From: Brachypterus glaber | Taxonomy: Eukaryota > Arthropoda > Insecta > Coleoptera > Kateretidae | Direction: 5' to 3' | NCBI GenBank assembly: GCA_958510825.1 | Contig: OY294049.1 | Location: 2,170,001-2,234,000 of the forward strand | DNA: 64,000 nucleotides | Part shown: piece by piece, positions 36,861 to 48,188 of the stretch | Numbering within the stretch: the first letter of the stretch is position 1 | How the letters are laid out: the number at the start of each line of letters is the position of its first letter | Notes under the pieces: generated by a model | Database searches by the model: none | Seen by the model: only the letters and a program-made list of their open reading frames with translations | Told to the model about the DNA's origin: nothing | Made by a program: the position numbers and the translations under genes

Positions 36861-37057
36861 GAACCCCAATGTTCACCAAAAACAATCCCGAGCGAGAACT
36901 TTTGGAAATGGTATGCCAAATTTCAAGTCTCTAGCTAAAGCGTAAAAAAAAATGTCGCTCGATCGGTCTGTCGAACCCCAATGTTCACCAAAAACAATCC
37001 CGAGCGAGAACTTTTGGTAATGGTATGCCAAATTTCAAGTCTCTAGCTAAAGCGTTC
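36861..37057 (+). repeat. Direct repeat, 84-bp units 112 apart
   Basis: GAACCCCAATGTTCACC through TCTAGCTAAAGCGT occurs at 36861 and 36973 with one or two differences. Outside the copies, AATGTCGCTCGATCGGTCTG and its inverse at 37070-37100 form a stem. Confidence 0.88.
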
Positions 37058-37100
37058 TTAAGTTATCGTGACAGACCGACCGAGCGACATTTTTTTTTGT

Positions 37101-38004
37101 TGCTCGAAATTGATTTATATCGACATCAAATGCAAAAAAAAAATTGAAATTTTTTTCACGATCGTGAATATTTGAATACAAGGCTTTCCCGAAAATTTTC
37201 GAAATGGAAAAGCAAAAAATACAAGCGGCTAATTGCAGCTCACCGTGCCGGAGTTTGTTTTAGTTTTTTGTTGTTTGGTGTTTTTTTAGGGGGGGGGGCT
37301 TGGTTTACGTTAACGTTGCTTTGGCGTCCATTTGGTGTTTTTTTTTGTAAAAAATTGTTTTTTATTTAAAATAATATATTGAAAAACGGTAAGCGGTTTA
37401 GCACGACACGGCACAATGAGCTGCATACATCCGCTCCTCAAAAATAATTTAAAACATATATTAAAATAATACCTACAATAAATCTTTGTAAAAAAAATTA
37501 AAAATGGATTCCAAATTCAAATGTGGGGTCCACAGGTTCCCCACGCCACTGTTGCCAAAATAAAGTTACGTCACCAGCTGAGGCATTAGATGTGTGGTAG
37601 TTCTAACATACCTTAATTTATTATCGATCGTTCGTATACTTTCAGTGTAGTTCAAGTGTTCTATCTTAGTTTTTTGACATTTAATTGGGAAAATTCAGTT
37701 TAGAAAGTAATATTTCTTGACTTAATGTGAAAAATAATAGGTATATAACATATAAATATAGTAAATGTTTTCATTTTTCAACATTTAAATCCTGCAGTAG
37801 AATATATTCAATTAATTCGAAAAAAATTTAAATTTCGCGCGCAGAAGTTAATGCGATTTGTTTTTATGGTGCATATTTTTTGGTAAATGTTGTTAAACTA
37901 GTCTAGTTAGTGCAAAATATATAGTTATTTACTTGAAAAAAGTACAAATGCATTTAAAACATGTATAATTTCGGGCAAGTTATTCTGAATAAATCAGTTT
38001 TGTT
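37101..38004. promoter_or_regulatory. Upstream region of Atg14
   Basis: An inverted pair (CAGCTCACCGTGCCGG near 37240, CGGCACAATGAGCTG near 37410) marks one more small fold-back. From about 37560 to the start codon the DNA is free of recognised repeats and probably contains the promoter and 5' UTR. Confidence 0.45.
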
Positions 38005-38204
38005 ATGGCTACCAGCACAAGCTCAGATGAAAGCAGCATAGCTCACAAAGATTTTCATTTATCTACCTCTTCAGATAGTGGCAGTCGTTTGAGCCCCAAC
38101 AAGCAAAAGTGCCCGTTGTGCTGTAACTTTAGGAAAACATTTTACTGCAAAGAATGCATTCACAGTGGGTTATTTTATAGTTCCAAATCAAAGGCAACAG
38201 AAGG
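38005..38204 (+). CDS. Atg14: Atg14 exon 1 (CxxC module)
   Basis: Starts at an ATG preceded by GTTATGG context and ends at donor GTAAAG. Encodes the serine-rich leader and KCPLCCNFRKTFYCKEC, the zinc-ribbon-like cysteine pair diagnostic of Atg14. Confidence 0.94.
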
Positions 38205-41200
38205 GTAAAGATGCAAATGTCAAATTAAAACAACGTAAATTTTAAACAAGTTTTTCATTATTCCAGATATATTGACAAGCAGAAATCTCTGTTAGAATTG
38301 GAAGACAATAAAAAAAAACTAGAATTAAACTGCCTCAAGTTATTAGAAGAGAAACGAAAGGAAAATGTTTTGGTAAGTAAAAAATATAGAAAACTCTGTG
38401 CCTTTTAATTCTGTATAAACTGAAACATAGGGAGCCAAATAGATCATCTTTGGTAAATCACCAGTGGGGGTTCTTTTTATTTTTCTTAAAGCAGGTATTA
38501 GTTAATACTAATCATATACATTGCAGCAAACCAAGATCCGACAATCCAAAGACAGGAACAGAATACTTAAATTGGCCCTGGAAGAGAAAAGACAGAAACG
38601 TTTGCTGCACACATCTAGGTTAATGGATGTAAAAATACAAAATGATAAACGTAATAAAAGCTTACCTAAATATGAACAAAAAGTTATTGAATTAGAATGT
38701 TATGTAGGTCACAAACATGAGAAAATTGATAGGCAGAAGGAAATCTTATTAGAAAAGCAAGAGGAGGTGAAGAAAGTTACCAAACTTCGAATAGAGCAGC
38801 TTTTTAAGTATATTTTTCCTATATCAAAAGTTACACCATCAGTGTAAGTATTATTTTTTAAGGAATTTCAAAAAAATACTTAAAATGTTTAAACACTTAA
38901 TGCACTTGCCCAAGTTAACTTATATTTTGTATTGCTAATCAGATTTCAACCATATACTCACGAAACTGGGGTTAATAAAAAATGTATGAAATTGAATAGT
39001 AAAAAATAATTTTGAGAAAAAAAATCAAAAAATAATTTAAATATTCCACCAATCTATTTTCTATCAACAAAACAAAAACAATTAAAATTATTTTAAATCA
39101 TAAAATCTTTTTGATTTTTTGCAAAATAAAATGTACATATGGTAAGTAGTGACCTGTTGCAAAATATCAGTTATGTGGAATAAACTAAAGGGCAGACTAA
39201 CATCTCTACTCTCAATTTCCATACTCCCTAACATCCCTACTCCATAGCATCTCTACTCCATAACATCTCTACTCCCCAACAACTCTACTTCACACTATAT
39301 GCACTTGATTAGCCACTTAATAATAAATGAGCGGTTCCCAGAACAAAGGACCTTCTTTTTCTAGATTATTTTATTTTTTCCCTAGAAAACATTTATCTTT
39401 AAATTCAAATCTAGAACAATCACAAATGTTTTATTCTAAAAGTCGCATTGTCCGCCTACTCTTAACTTGCACTAATAAGTAAGTAATTAATAAACTAAAT
39501 TCATATTTGACAGTGACTTAGCATGACAAATATTATTTAAGATAAGTGGCTAATTGAGTGCATATAGTGTGGAGTAGAGTTGTTGGGGAGTAGAGATGTT
39601 ACTGGGTCTGCCAACTAAAGGATATAAACCCTTCAGTGCTCGCGCCTTTACAGATTACTCGCGCTGCGGCTTCACACCACATTTAACAGATCACAGACAC
39701 AGTAGGGGATGGGGATGCATGTTCCAATAAACAAATGCACCAGTGAAGGCAGCGGTAACCTTTGAACCATCCTTATAATAAAGCTGTTAAAGTAAAAAGA
39801 GCGGCTACATGGGCACTGAAGGGTTAAGAAAACACTAGAATAAACAACTTAAATTTTCCACTACAGATTTTTTTTTGTTATTTTGTGCTTTTACAGGGAA
39901 ATGGAAGAATCTGGTGAATCTGATATGGTCAGTGCACTAGCAGAAGCATCACAAACCACCTACATATCTGACCGATGGGAATATACAGATTATTCTGGAG
40001 AAATGAAATATTCTATAGTAGGTCCAACATTGCCTGGATCTGGAAATTACTCTGCTTATAATGTTTGGGGTAAGATATTCTTAAAACTTTTATCTTAATG
40101 TGTAAGATATTCTCAAAACTTTTAACATCTGATTAAAAAATTATAACTTTTTTATTGCTTTTTGGGTTTAGGTTTTTTGGTAACATTGAAAAAATAAAAA
40201 TGTGGGTGTAAATGTATAAATAAATATTTATTGTCTTTGTAGATAATGGTGAGAAAAATGTATATTTTTTAAGTTTTATAAATTGTTACCTTTACATATC
40301 TGTGGCTTGGTTCTAAAAGAGCCAATGTTACTTTGTCAATAGCAGCATATTCAAAATTTTACAACATTTGTTGCCGTGAAAATGCTGCTATTGACAAAGT
40401 GACATTGGCCCTTTTAGAACCAAGCCACATATATGTAAAAACCATGATTTGTGTCCAGGTTAACTGGAGAATGCTTTAAGTCAATGACTTTTTCTCAGCT
40501 GACATTGTTTTGGGGGTAAATATCAAGACAGGGTTTTGTTGACTTTTTTATAAATAAGAATTCTGTTTTTTTGTTTTGAGAAAAAATTGTAATTTTAAAT
40601 TTTTTAATGGGTTTTCAAGGACTACCCTCTAAATATTTATACAGATTTGCAGATTTTTGTAAGGAGTATTTTAAAATACATGTAGTTTCCATTTTTTTAT
40701 TTCTAGCAAGTGAATTATTTACATTTTACCAATAGTCTCGTTTAACAAGCAAAACCGTGAAATTTTTTTTGCATTTTTTTTTTTCAGAAAAAACAACTTA
40801 TTTGGATTAATAATAGTAATAATTGATAAATATTTCATATATTATACAATGAATTCATGGGTCAGTCCTTAATGGGTTAATAAAGAAATATTTCTAAAAA
40901 GTTTAAATTTTGGTTTTAGTTGCACAAAACAGAGATGTGGTACCCAGTCCCAACACAACATTGCCAGTGGAACACAATCCAGCTTACAGTATAAGTTCAG
41001 CCCTAACTTATACAGCCCAGTTATTACATGTTTTATCATTTTACTTAAATGTCAGACTACCATACAAAATGTTGTACAGGTAACTACAAGTTTTTATTGA
41101 AATGAATACACAGTTTCTAATAAATTTTGGTGGAATTTAGGTTGATAATTCCAGAAAAACACTATTTTAATGCCAACGTTTATTAATTTATATACAGCTT

Positions 41201-44200
41201 GTTTGAGATTTTACAATACGGAGAAAATATAGATAAAACGATTAGATCAAGGTTGACGTGACTGTATTGGGTAGACTTCCGATACGCTGTTTCATTAAAA
41301 AAAAAACATCATGTCAGCCTTGATCTTTATTTTCTCCGTATTGCATAATTTCAAAAAAGCTGTGTGTCTAAACAGCATAAGTATTTTTCCAGAGTTCTTG
41401 TCGCTCTAAATCCTACCAAATTTTCTTACATACAATTTTTTATACCTACCAAAACTGTATACTTACAGTTTTTAAACATCTTGAAAAAAAAAATTATAAA
41501 AATTCATTTTTATTTTACTCAGTCTGAAAGATTATACAGGGTGTCTCAACGAAGCCGACTCTGTCGATATATTGTAAAGTATCCATTATCCAGAGAAAAA
41601 CTTTAAAGGGAAAAGTTGTATGGTTTTAAAAAAGGCACATTCTAAAAATATTTTGAAATATACAGGATGGTCTCCTAGGGTGGATAACATCCGACTTAAT
41701 TTTTTTTAATGGAATGGTATAGTTTTTATTATGTCATCTTACTTGTCATAAAAATACCTTTATTTCAATATCTATTATATGGGTCTTTTGCTTACAGTTT
41801 TTGAGATATATATTTTTGTTTGATAAAAAATCATTTTTAGTGATGAGATAAAACCTGCTTTAATTTCTTTACTTTTTGTCAAAAATTAATAAAATTTTGC
41901 AAGTTTATCTTAAAAGGGTGTATCTAATTACTTTATGTGCCAAAAATAAAATGTTTTGTACAGGGCGTTCAAAATTAATTTTCCAACTTTTGGATTTTCA
42001 AACATAAAAAACTCAATTTTTTAAATGAAATAAAATTCTACATATAATAAGTAAATAAAAAATATAGCATTCCATTTAAAAAAATTGTTTTTTTTTTTAA
42101 ATGGAATGCTATATTATTAAATGTAGAATTTTATTCTACATTTAATAATCAAATAAAAAATATAGCATACCATTAAAAAAAAAATAAGTTTTTTATGTTT
42201 GAAAATTCAAAAGTTTGAAAATTAATTTCGAACGCCCTGTACAAAGCCGGCTTCGTTGAGACACCCTGTATATTTTAATATTTGTATTAATTTTTTCTCT
42301 TCTTTTTAGTGAGTTGTGCAATTGTGATATGAATGAACAACAATTTGCTAGAAGGGTAGCAAGACTTAACGCCAATGTGCTCTATCTTTGTTTCTCTCAA
42401 AATGTAGATCTTAACAATCTACGGTCAAATGAAACAATACACAATATTTTGCAATTGATTGAAGATGAAAACGCTGACTTGGGAAGGTGAATAACCCTAT
42501 TATAAAAGAATATACAGGGTGTCCCAGCTAAGACCGATCAATCGTTTTCTGGCGTTATTATTAAAGCTATCAGAATAAAATTTGTCAGTCAAAAGCACCC
42601 AAATGCTATATTTGTGCTTAAACAAAAGTTTTCTAATGGCTTTTATTTCTGAGATACACTTTTTTAAACTGTTGCTTTGAATAGGTAATAATTTTAAAAA
42701 AATAATTATAAAATTAAACTGTTCTTTAATTTGTTTATATTTGCTAAACAAATCATATTTTTAATTATTTTTTAACTAATTTCTTTAAAAAACTATGATT
42801 TTTTTTTAAATTATTTTATCAAGAATTCCATGAATTTCACTTATTTTGATTGCAGCTAAGGATTTCGAATATCAAAATTATAAATGTCTGGATAAATGTC
42901 ATATCAATTGTCAAAATTTAATTTTTAACTTGGGTAAAATGCGTTTACGATTTAAACATTAAACAATTATAACGTAAGGCTAACGTAAAAGTACCATACG
43001 TAGTAACAATAGAGACTTAAATGAACTTTATACAGATTAAAGTGTAAAAAATACAGTAGTTCCATCTAGGAAATAGTTTGGGTACTTGAAACCCTTAATC
43101 AGAGACGCTAACAAACAAATTATTGTGATTTTAGCAAAATAATAAATTAGGATTATTCCAAATGAAATTATGAAACATTATTTGATCAATGTAAAAAGAA
43201 TAACAATGACCATGGAGTATGGTCTTAAAAATGCGCAAATAGGCCTTCCGCCCCTGTAGAGGGAGAATCTGCTAGCTTTCTATTCCTATCAAATTATTAA
43301 ATAAGAGAAGCAAAGACATTAAAAAAAGAAGATCTAGAATACACAGCGCAGTCACAGATACCTACATGAAAAAACTTAACGACCCAAAGTACAACAATAG
43401 AGAGGAACTTGTTAGAAAACTGAAACAAAAAAACCACATACAATATTGATACTACTGCGGTATTCTCTGGTTTAAAAGTATACAGGGTACAGGGTTATTC
43501 ACGGAAGTGGTCTATTAAAAGTTTATGGAGAACGAATAATTTTAAAATCTGATATTTTGTACTTTGGGGTTTTTGAATATGGCCAATCGATTAAAAATAT
43601 TTTTATGCTTGTGCCACTTCCGGTTGTACCGGAAGTGGCACTTAACTTCGATTTTTTAAATGGAACACCCTATATATTTTTTAATTTTTAAAATTGTCAT
43701 TAAATTTGCTTTATTTTGATGTGTAACATTTTAAAAAGTCTATCTCTGGTAGTTTTTGAATTATTCAAGTTTTTGGCGAAAAATTAGCACCCCTCAAAAA
43801 AATAATTTCTCCTTTATTTTTTAAATTGGAGAAAAGTTGGTTTGTAGTTTACTCAATAATTCTTACCCGAATTATCCTAAGCCCAAACAGAACCCAAAAT
43901 TTTATACAGGATGTCTCAGAAAGCAGGTCAAATCTAACAAATTTAAAATAGCCATAACTCATTATTTTAAATGGCACCCTATAGTTTTTTTTTATTTAGT
44001 TAAATGGAGAATTAAATTTTCTTAAAAATCAATATAGATACCATTTACCGAACATTAACCGTTTTCGTGTTATTTGCAAATTATGGTAAAAAAGCGTATT
44101 TCTGTAAATTTTTAAAGTTGTATTTAATCAAGTAAGCCGGTAAATGAAATTTCATTTTTATTTAATTTGGACTTTTTCAGGGATGATACTCTTACGTCAA

Positions 44201-46333
44201 TGAACCAATTTAAGGGGTGAGACCTCCAATATTTTAATTTGAAATTTTGGTGGGTTACCCTAATTCCAATTTCTGACGTTAGACACTTTACATTAGGGCT
44301 AGTGTTACACATCTAACATTAGGTCAAGGAAGGTGAATTACCCTAGTAGAAAATAGCGTATAAATTTTCCGATTTCTGACGTTAGGCACCTTACATTGAG
44401 GCTAATGTTAGGCATCTAACATTTATCTAATGTTAGACATTCAACATTCATCAAATGTTAGGTCAAGTCGTTCTAGACTAAAACAGAAGTTTTTTTGTCA
44501 GGCTAGAACTAGAACTTTTAGTGACAAAAAAAACTGCAGATTTCTTTGCTATAGAGACTTACTTCAAGGGAAGCTGACAGTTTAGGGCTGTAGGGTATAA
44601 ATGTGTAAATATTTTTTTTAGACAAGGGCCAATCGAAGTAGATTTATTTTTGGCTTCTGCTTTGGAGCAACCAGTATCAACTCATCTTCATGTCACTGAA
44701 GATTCTGATTCAGAAGAAGGGGACTCTATACCAGCAGAATGGGAAGCTGTAAGTAATACACCCGGTATATATTGTACAGGGTGTGCCAGGTATTCGATCA
44801 TTAATTTTGGGAGGTGATTCTACATCCAAAAATATGAAAAAATGTTCCTATAAAGGTTGGTTCGGAAACGAGCCCTAAGGGAGCTACGGCCCTCGTTAGG
44901 TTTGGACTTTTGGTGCGTGTAAAAAAGAGTTTTTTTAATGTCTCTTTAACCCTCTAAACCACAGTAAAGAATTTTTGCACATGCCTTAACATTTATAAAG
45001 GCTATCATTTTATGCCATTTTTATTTGATAATTTTAACCAGGGACGTGCAAAATGGGTGGGGGTTATTTCACTTTTTTATCTGGAATGCAAGGGAAGAAA
45101 AACCGAAAACCAGAGCAAAAACAGACACTACAAAAGAACAAAGTAAACCCAGATGAAGTGACCCCAGGCGTTAGGGAGAAAAGCTAGGTCAAAAAAAAAC
45201 GAAAACGAACGACAACGAACGAAAGAACAAACCAAGACTAAGATGAAGTGACCCTAACTACGCCAACCTAGGAAGTGTTACTTTTTAAGACTCAGTAGTA
45301 CTTTCAAAACTTAATTTCGAACCGAGGTGTATACGAACTTTTTTTAATAGTTTTTCTTAAAATTGTTATTGGCGCAGTCTTTAGTTCCCATTTTTGATTC
45401 TCAGAACGTGAAAAAATCTCTTTAACTGCAGTTTTCTCGAAAACGGTTGGTTCTATGGTGTTACACTAAGAGTACCTTTTTATGTATTTTTAACTAAAAA
45501 ATCATAATTAAGAAAGTTAAAAATAAAAACAGATAAAAAAGTTTGGGACAAAAAGGTGACATCGTCCCTCATTTTGCACGTCCCTGGTTAAAATTATCAA
45601 ATAAAAATTACATAAAATTTATTTATTTTATTTTTATTTATTTATTTGCTATTTATTTAAATACAGAGTCATGGAGAGTCCCAAATGATAGCCTTTATCA
45701 ATTTTAAGGCATGTACAAAAATTCCTTACTGTGGTTTATAGGGTTAAAGAGATATTAAATAAAAACTCTTTTTTTTAGACGCAGCCTTAGGAGGGTCGTA
45801 GCTCCCTTAGGGCCCGTTTCCGGACCAACCTTTATAGGAACTATTTTTAATATTTTTGGATGTAGAATCACCTCCTAAAGTTAATGATTGAACACCCTGT
45901 ATACATATATTTTTGTTATTCAAAAGGACCCTTCGAAATCGACATTTGAGTAAAGGCTATTCCAGATGAATTAGATTTTGCCATGATTTTTACTTAAAAA
46001 ATTATGTCAATGCTTTTGTAAATTTTATTGAAATATTACCTATTACTTTTATATTTTAGAATTCTAAAATTAAAAGTATTGAAATACACTTTTTTTTTCA
46101 AACATTTTTCTTCGGATTTTTTTCTTTAATATTCGCCTTTTATTCTCTGGCCAAATTTTGTTTTATTTTATCAGGTCCCTCATGTTCAGTGTCCTGAAGT
46201 AGCAGCAGGGCCTTCAAGTTTCCAGTCTACCCAGATGATAAGTACTCAACAGGCTAGCAGCATGGCAGGAGGTTTGGTAAATAGTGCTGCAGCCAGTATT
46301 GCTTCGATATGGCGCGGTTTTACAGGAAGATAG
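38005..46333 (+). CDS. Atg14: Atg14 / Barkor, autophagy subunit of PI3-kinase complex I (8 exons)
   Basis: Atg14 binds Beclin 1/Atg6 and Vps34, directing the kinase to autophagosome initiation sites at the ER. Exons 38005-38204, 38267-38372, 38527-38843, 39897-40069, 40920-41079, 42310-42486, 44622-44748 and 46175-46333 join in perfect phase to 472 residues (human 492). Seen in order: a Ser-rich start; the paired CxxC motif (C36, C39, C48, C51) matching the human cysteines needed for ER targeting; a charged coiled-coil region at about 68-200; the SGRW-like SDRWEYTD block; GSGNYSAYNVW; the HNPAYSISSALTYTAQLL block; KLNAN-like RLNANVLYLCFSQNVDL; an acidic tract with WEAV; and a BATS-type C-terminus with VNSAAASIASIW ending in TGR. 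The introns carry many transposons, the exons none. Confidence 0.96.
38267..38372 (+). CDS. Atg14: Atg14 exon 2
   Basis: Follows acceptor TTATTCCAG after a 62-base intron; donor GTAAGT. Begins (G)YIDKQKSLLELED, matching the human FIDKKERLSRL region, and opens the coiled coil. Confidence 0.94.
38527..38843 (+). CDS. Atg14: Atg14 exon 3 (coiled coil)
   Basis: Acceptor ATTGCAG, donor GTAAGT. Lys/Glu/Gln-rich heptad-like sequence ending in LRIEQLFKYIFPISKV, the counterpart of human HILELTSVIFPIEEV. This region binds Beclin 1 in the family. Confidence 0.95.
39183..39620. mobile_element. Fold-back MITE in Atg14 intron 3
   Basis: CTAACATCTCTACTC and CAACAACTCTACTTCACACT at the left recur inverted at 39560-39605. 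The left arm also has tandem CATCTCTACTCCATA units. Confidence 0.85.
39625..39827. mobile_element. piggyBac-like MITE in Atg14 intron 3
   Basis: Termini AACCCTTCAGTGCTCGCG and GGGCACTGAAGGGTTAA. TTAA is intact at the right and decayed (ATAA) at the left. The ends resemble those of the 4381-6523 element. Confidence 0.65.
39897..40069 (+). CDS. Atg14: Atg14 exon 4
   Basis: Acceptor TTTTACAG, donor GTAAGA. Encodes DMVSALAEASQTTYISDRW and GPTLPGSGNYSAYNVW, closely matching human LAEARRTTYLSGRW and NNGDYSAYYSW. Confidence 0.95.
40291..40440. mobile_element. MITE in Atg14 intron 4
   Basis: Arms of about 56 bases: TTTACATAT, TGTGGCTTGGTTCTAAAAG, and ACTTTGTCAATAGCAGCAT at the left, all inverted on the right. 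Confidence 0.88.
40920..41079 (+). CDS. Atg14: Atg14 exon 5
   Basis: Acceptor TTTTAG, donor GTAACT. Contains EHNPAYSISSALTYTAQLL and a VRLPYKMLY end, aligning with human NPAYTISAALCYATQLV and VNLPKKL. Confidence 0.95.
41191..41368. mobile_element. MITE in Atg14 intron 5
   Basis: TATACAGCTTGTTTGAGATT with CAATACGGAGAAAATA at the left, inverted at the right (TATTTTCTCCGTATTG and AAAAAGCTGTGTG). Confidence 0.78.
41533..42273. mobile_element. TATACAGGGTGTCTC element in Atg14 intron 5
   Basis: Termini TATACAGGGTGTCTCAACGA and its exact complement, about 26 bases. It contains another whole element (41958-42242), whose right end lies 3 bases from the host element's right TIR. Confidence 0.88.
41958..42242. 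mobile_element. Nested GTACAGGGCGTTC element
   Basis: Termini GTACAGGGCGTTC and GAACGCCCTGTAC, with arms AAAATTAATTTTCCAAC and TTTTCAAACATAAAAAACT inverted on the right. The centre has inverted AAATGGAATGCTATA. Confidence 0.88.
42310..42486 (+). CDS. Atg14: Atg14 exon 6
   Basis: Acceptor TTTTTAG, donor GTGAAT. Encodes SELCNCDMNEQQFARRVARL and NANVLYLCFSQNVDL, matching human NANILYLCFSQHVNL. The acceptor lies 37 bases after the end of a 740-bp transposon in the intron. Confidence 0.95.
42512..42840 (+). mobile_element. Family M element, copy 2, Atg14 intron 6
   Basis: TATACAGGGTGTCCCAGCTA then CGTTTTCTGGCGTTATTATT matches 30862 onward. The right border is not resolved. Confidence 0.6.
43482..43682. 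mobile_element. ACAGGGTTATTCACGG-type element
   Basis: Left ACAGGGTTATTCACGGAAGT and right ATGGAACACCCTATATA. Contains the quasi-palindrome ACTTCCGGTTGTACCGGAAG. Confidence 0.55.
44268..44470 (+). repeat. ~101-bp tandem duplication plus AATGTTAG cluster
   Basis: TTCTGACGTTAG(A/G)CAC at 44271 and 44372 starts two diverged units; the second is followed by short CTAATGTTAGACATTCAACA-like copies. Confidence 0.75.
44622..44748 (+). CDS. Atg14: Atg14 exon 7 (acidic region with LIR start)
   Basis: Acceptor TTTTTTTAG, donor GTAAGT. Encodes a segment with EVDLFLASALEQPVSTHLHV, then an acidic DSDSEEGDS stretch and AEWEA. It ends in phase 0. Human ATG14 has DWENL here, the LC3/GABARAP-interacting motif. 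Confidence 0.93.
44774..45902. mobile_element. Family G element, copy 2, Atg14 intron 7
   Basis: Left TACAGGGTGTGCCAGGTATT and right AATGATTGAACACCCTGTA. Interior has ACGTGCAAAATGG and TTTTCTCGAAAACGGTTGG. A LINE tail is inserted at 45612-45684. Confidence 0.85.
45612..45684 (-). mobile_element. LINE 3' tail inside family G copy 2
   Basis: TTTATTTATTTATTT-type tail then CAGAGTCATGGAGAGTCCC, the complement of the tail at 60090-60150. Absent from the other family G copies at the same place. Confidence 0.7.
46175..46333 (+). CDS. Atg14: Atg14 exon 8 (BATS C-terminus)
   Basis: Acceptor TTTATCAG. Encodes VPHVQCPEVAAGPSSF, then STQQASSMAGGLVNSAAAS and IASIWRGFTGR before TAG. This is the amphipathic, curvature- and PI3P-sensing end of the BATS domain; human has ISSAAASVTSW and TGHR. 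Confidence 0.95.
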   Translation, partial: VPHVQCPEVAAGPSSFQSTQMISTQQASSMAGGLVNSAAASIASIWRGFTGR

Positions 46334-46400
46334 AATTTTTTTACTGTAAAATTAACAGGTAGCAAGTAAATTTCTTCAACATTTTACCAGTTTACGCAAC

Positions 46401-46545
46401 TAAGGCCCAGTTTATCAATGTACAGTTAAAACTTCATCTAAAAGATAAAGTATCAGTTAAGAGCAAATCCTGGGTTTTGGTTGGAGTTGCTATGGTTATT
46501 ATGGGTCGGCTAAATTTAGCTGCACTTTGATAAACCCAGCCTAAG
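46401..46545. mobile_element. Small TIR element in Atg14 3' UTR
   Basis: TAAGGCCCAGTTTATCAATG at the left; TTTGATAAACCCAGCCTAA at the right is its near complement. Confidence 0.7.
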
Positions 46546-46771
46546 ACTTCCGTCATGGCTTAAAATAACGTATTATTTTTTTATCTAGTGACCATTCAGC
46601 AATGATGTAGATCAGACTTGAACTCAAGTGCATACTTAATCGATTTATTTATGACAGTTTTTGACATTTATTTTAAAATCTGCCACATTGTGAGAACAAA
46701 ACTCTATAAGTAATAATTTATCGCTAAAAAAGCAAAATTTTATTAAACTGGAGTACTCAAAAGTCACAAAG

Positions 46772-46777
46772 AATAAA
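46772..46777 (+). terminator. Candidate Atg14 poly(A) signal
   Basis: First clear AATAAA downstream of the Atg14 stop (about 440 bases). The 3' UTR it implies would contain the small inverted-repeat element at 46401-46545. Confidence 0.35.
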
Positions 46778-47255
46778 CTGAAAAAAAGCGAAAAGGAAAC
46801 AAAGAAAACGCCTTTAGAAAAAGGTGGAATGTTTAAAAATGCGAAGAGGTGAATATGAAACATTAATTTGAGGTACCAACATCTTTAGGGTTAGAATATG
46901 CATTGTTATTTATATTTTTCTTGTAAAATTAAGTGTATTTATTAATTCTTAATTAAACTTTAGTTTGCTTCATAATATGAAATGTATAGATGTCAAATTT
47001 ATCGACATAATGTCAACCTTTCTTTTTTTACTCCGATTTATTGATGCACCATGCTGTCTAATCTCGGTTTTGTAGGGCCTCCTATGATAAAGACTAATAC
47101 GTTATATTAAGCTATGATGGCAGAAGATTTATGACTTCTTGATTTAACATGATACAAACTATCGGAAAGTTGGGACTTTTAGTGGGAAAATGTGTGTGTA
47201 AATCAAGTACGGACTATAACCTTATAATTTATTTTAGTTAGACATGCATAGGTAC

Positions 47256-47725
47256 TAAACTCCATTCAACAAGAGAATACGACTCTAACTTCACAGCGCG
47301 TAAATTATCAGCACTCTGTAGTGTAACTGATGCTTTTTTATTAAGACTTAATACATAATTATTATATAGAAAATGTATAATGTATATATCGGTACCTCAG
47401 TTCTGAACTGTTACATCTCTGAAAAGTAAGTTTTGAGAAAAAGCGATTTTAAACTTTTTAAAATTTGTTTAATTATAACTTACAAATATAAAAAAAAACT
47501 TTTGTTTTTTTTACAAATATTGTTTAATTATTTATCCGGCTATAAGTTTATCATGAAAACAAATCACTATATGTTTTTATATATTTATAAAATAGATAAA
47601 TAGGGACCGATATACAAAAATTATTTATTAAATACTAAGAAATAAGTTTCAATAACCCTACAAAGTGCTATTTAGTTTACGAGCTGTGACGTCAGAGTCG
47701 TATTCTCTCGTTGAATGGAGTTTAT
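47256..47725. mobile_element. TIR element, 470 bp
   Basis: TAAACTCCATTCAAC, GAGAATACGACTCT and TCACAGC at the left; all inverted at 47682-47725. Confidence 0.85.
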
Positions 47726-47902
47726 ATCCAGAGCTAGGATCGAGGTAATCATTTACCGGGGCTCGCAAAAATAAAACTAAAAAAAAAACTTTTAAAGAAA
47801 CATGAACACTACGATCCAACCAGTGGTCATATCAAATTGGCCCTGGCTGCAAAAAAAATAATACAGAAACAGAATTGCTGTTATTTCCATCAATTTTTTT
47901 AC

Positions 47903-48188
47903 ACAGGCACACAAAAAAACATAAAGGTATGTTTCTGGGGTCGAGACAAACATTTCTGTACGTTTTTGGGGTCGCTGAATCCGAATCTGGGGTTGGTTTA
48001 ACTCGGTCAGGTCGCATTTCGTTACTAACCTTAAAAAAGTAATAAAAGTTGAAACTTTTTTGAGATTAGGAACAAAACGCGACCTGCGAATAAAACCAAC
48101 TCCAGATTCGGATTCAGTGACCCCGAAGACGTATAAAAATGTTTGTCTCGACTCCAGAAACAGACCTTTTATTTTTTGTGTGCCTGTT
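47903..48188. repeat. Fold-back with minisatellite-like motif
   Basis: Arms of about 115 bases with GGGGTCGAGACAAACATTT, GATTCGGATTCAG and CGACCTG-type motifs, inverted around 48040. Long frames on both strands arise from the symmetry and show no family likeness. Confidence 0.8.

Larger units (their letters stand above)
46334..47255. other. Atg14 3' UTR and flank
   Basis: No further exon seen. The stretch holds the small inverted repeat at 46401-46545 and a candidate poly(A) signal at 46772. Confidence 0.5.
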
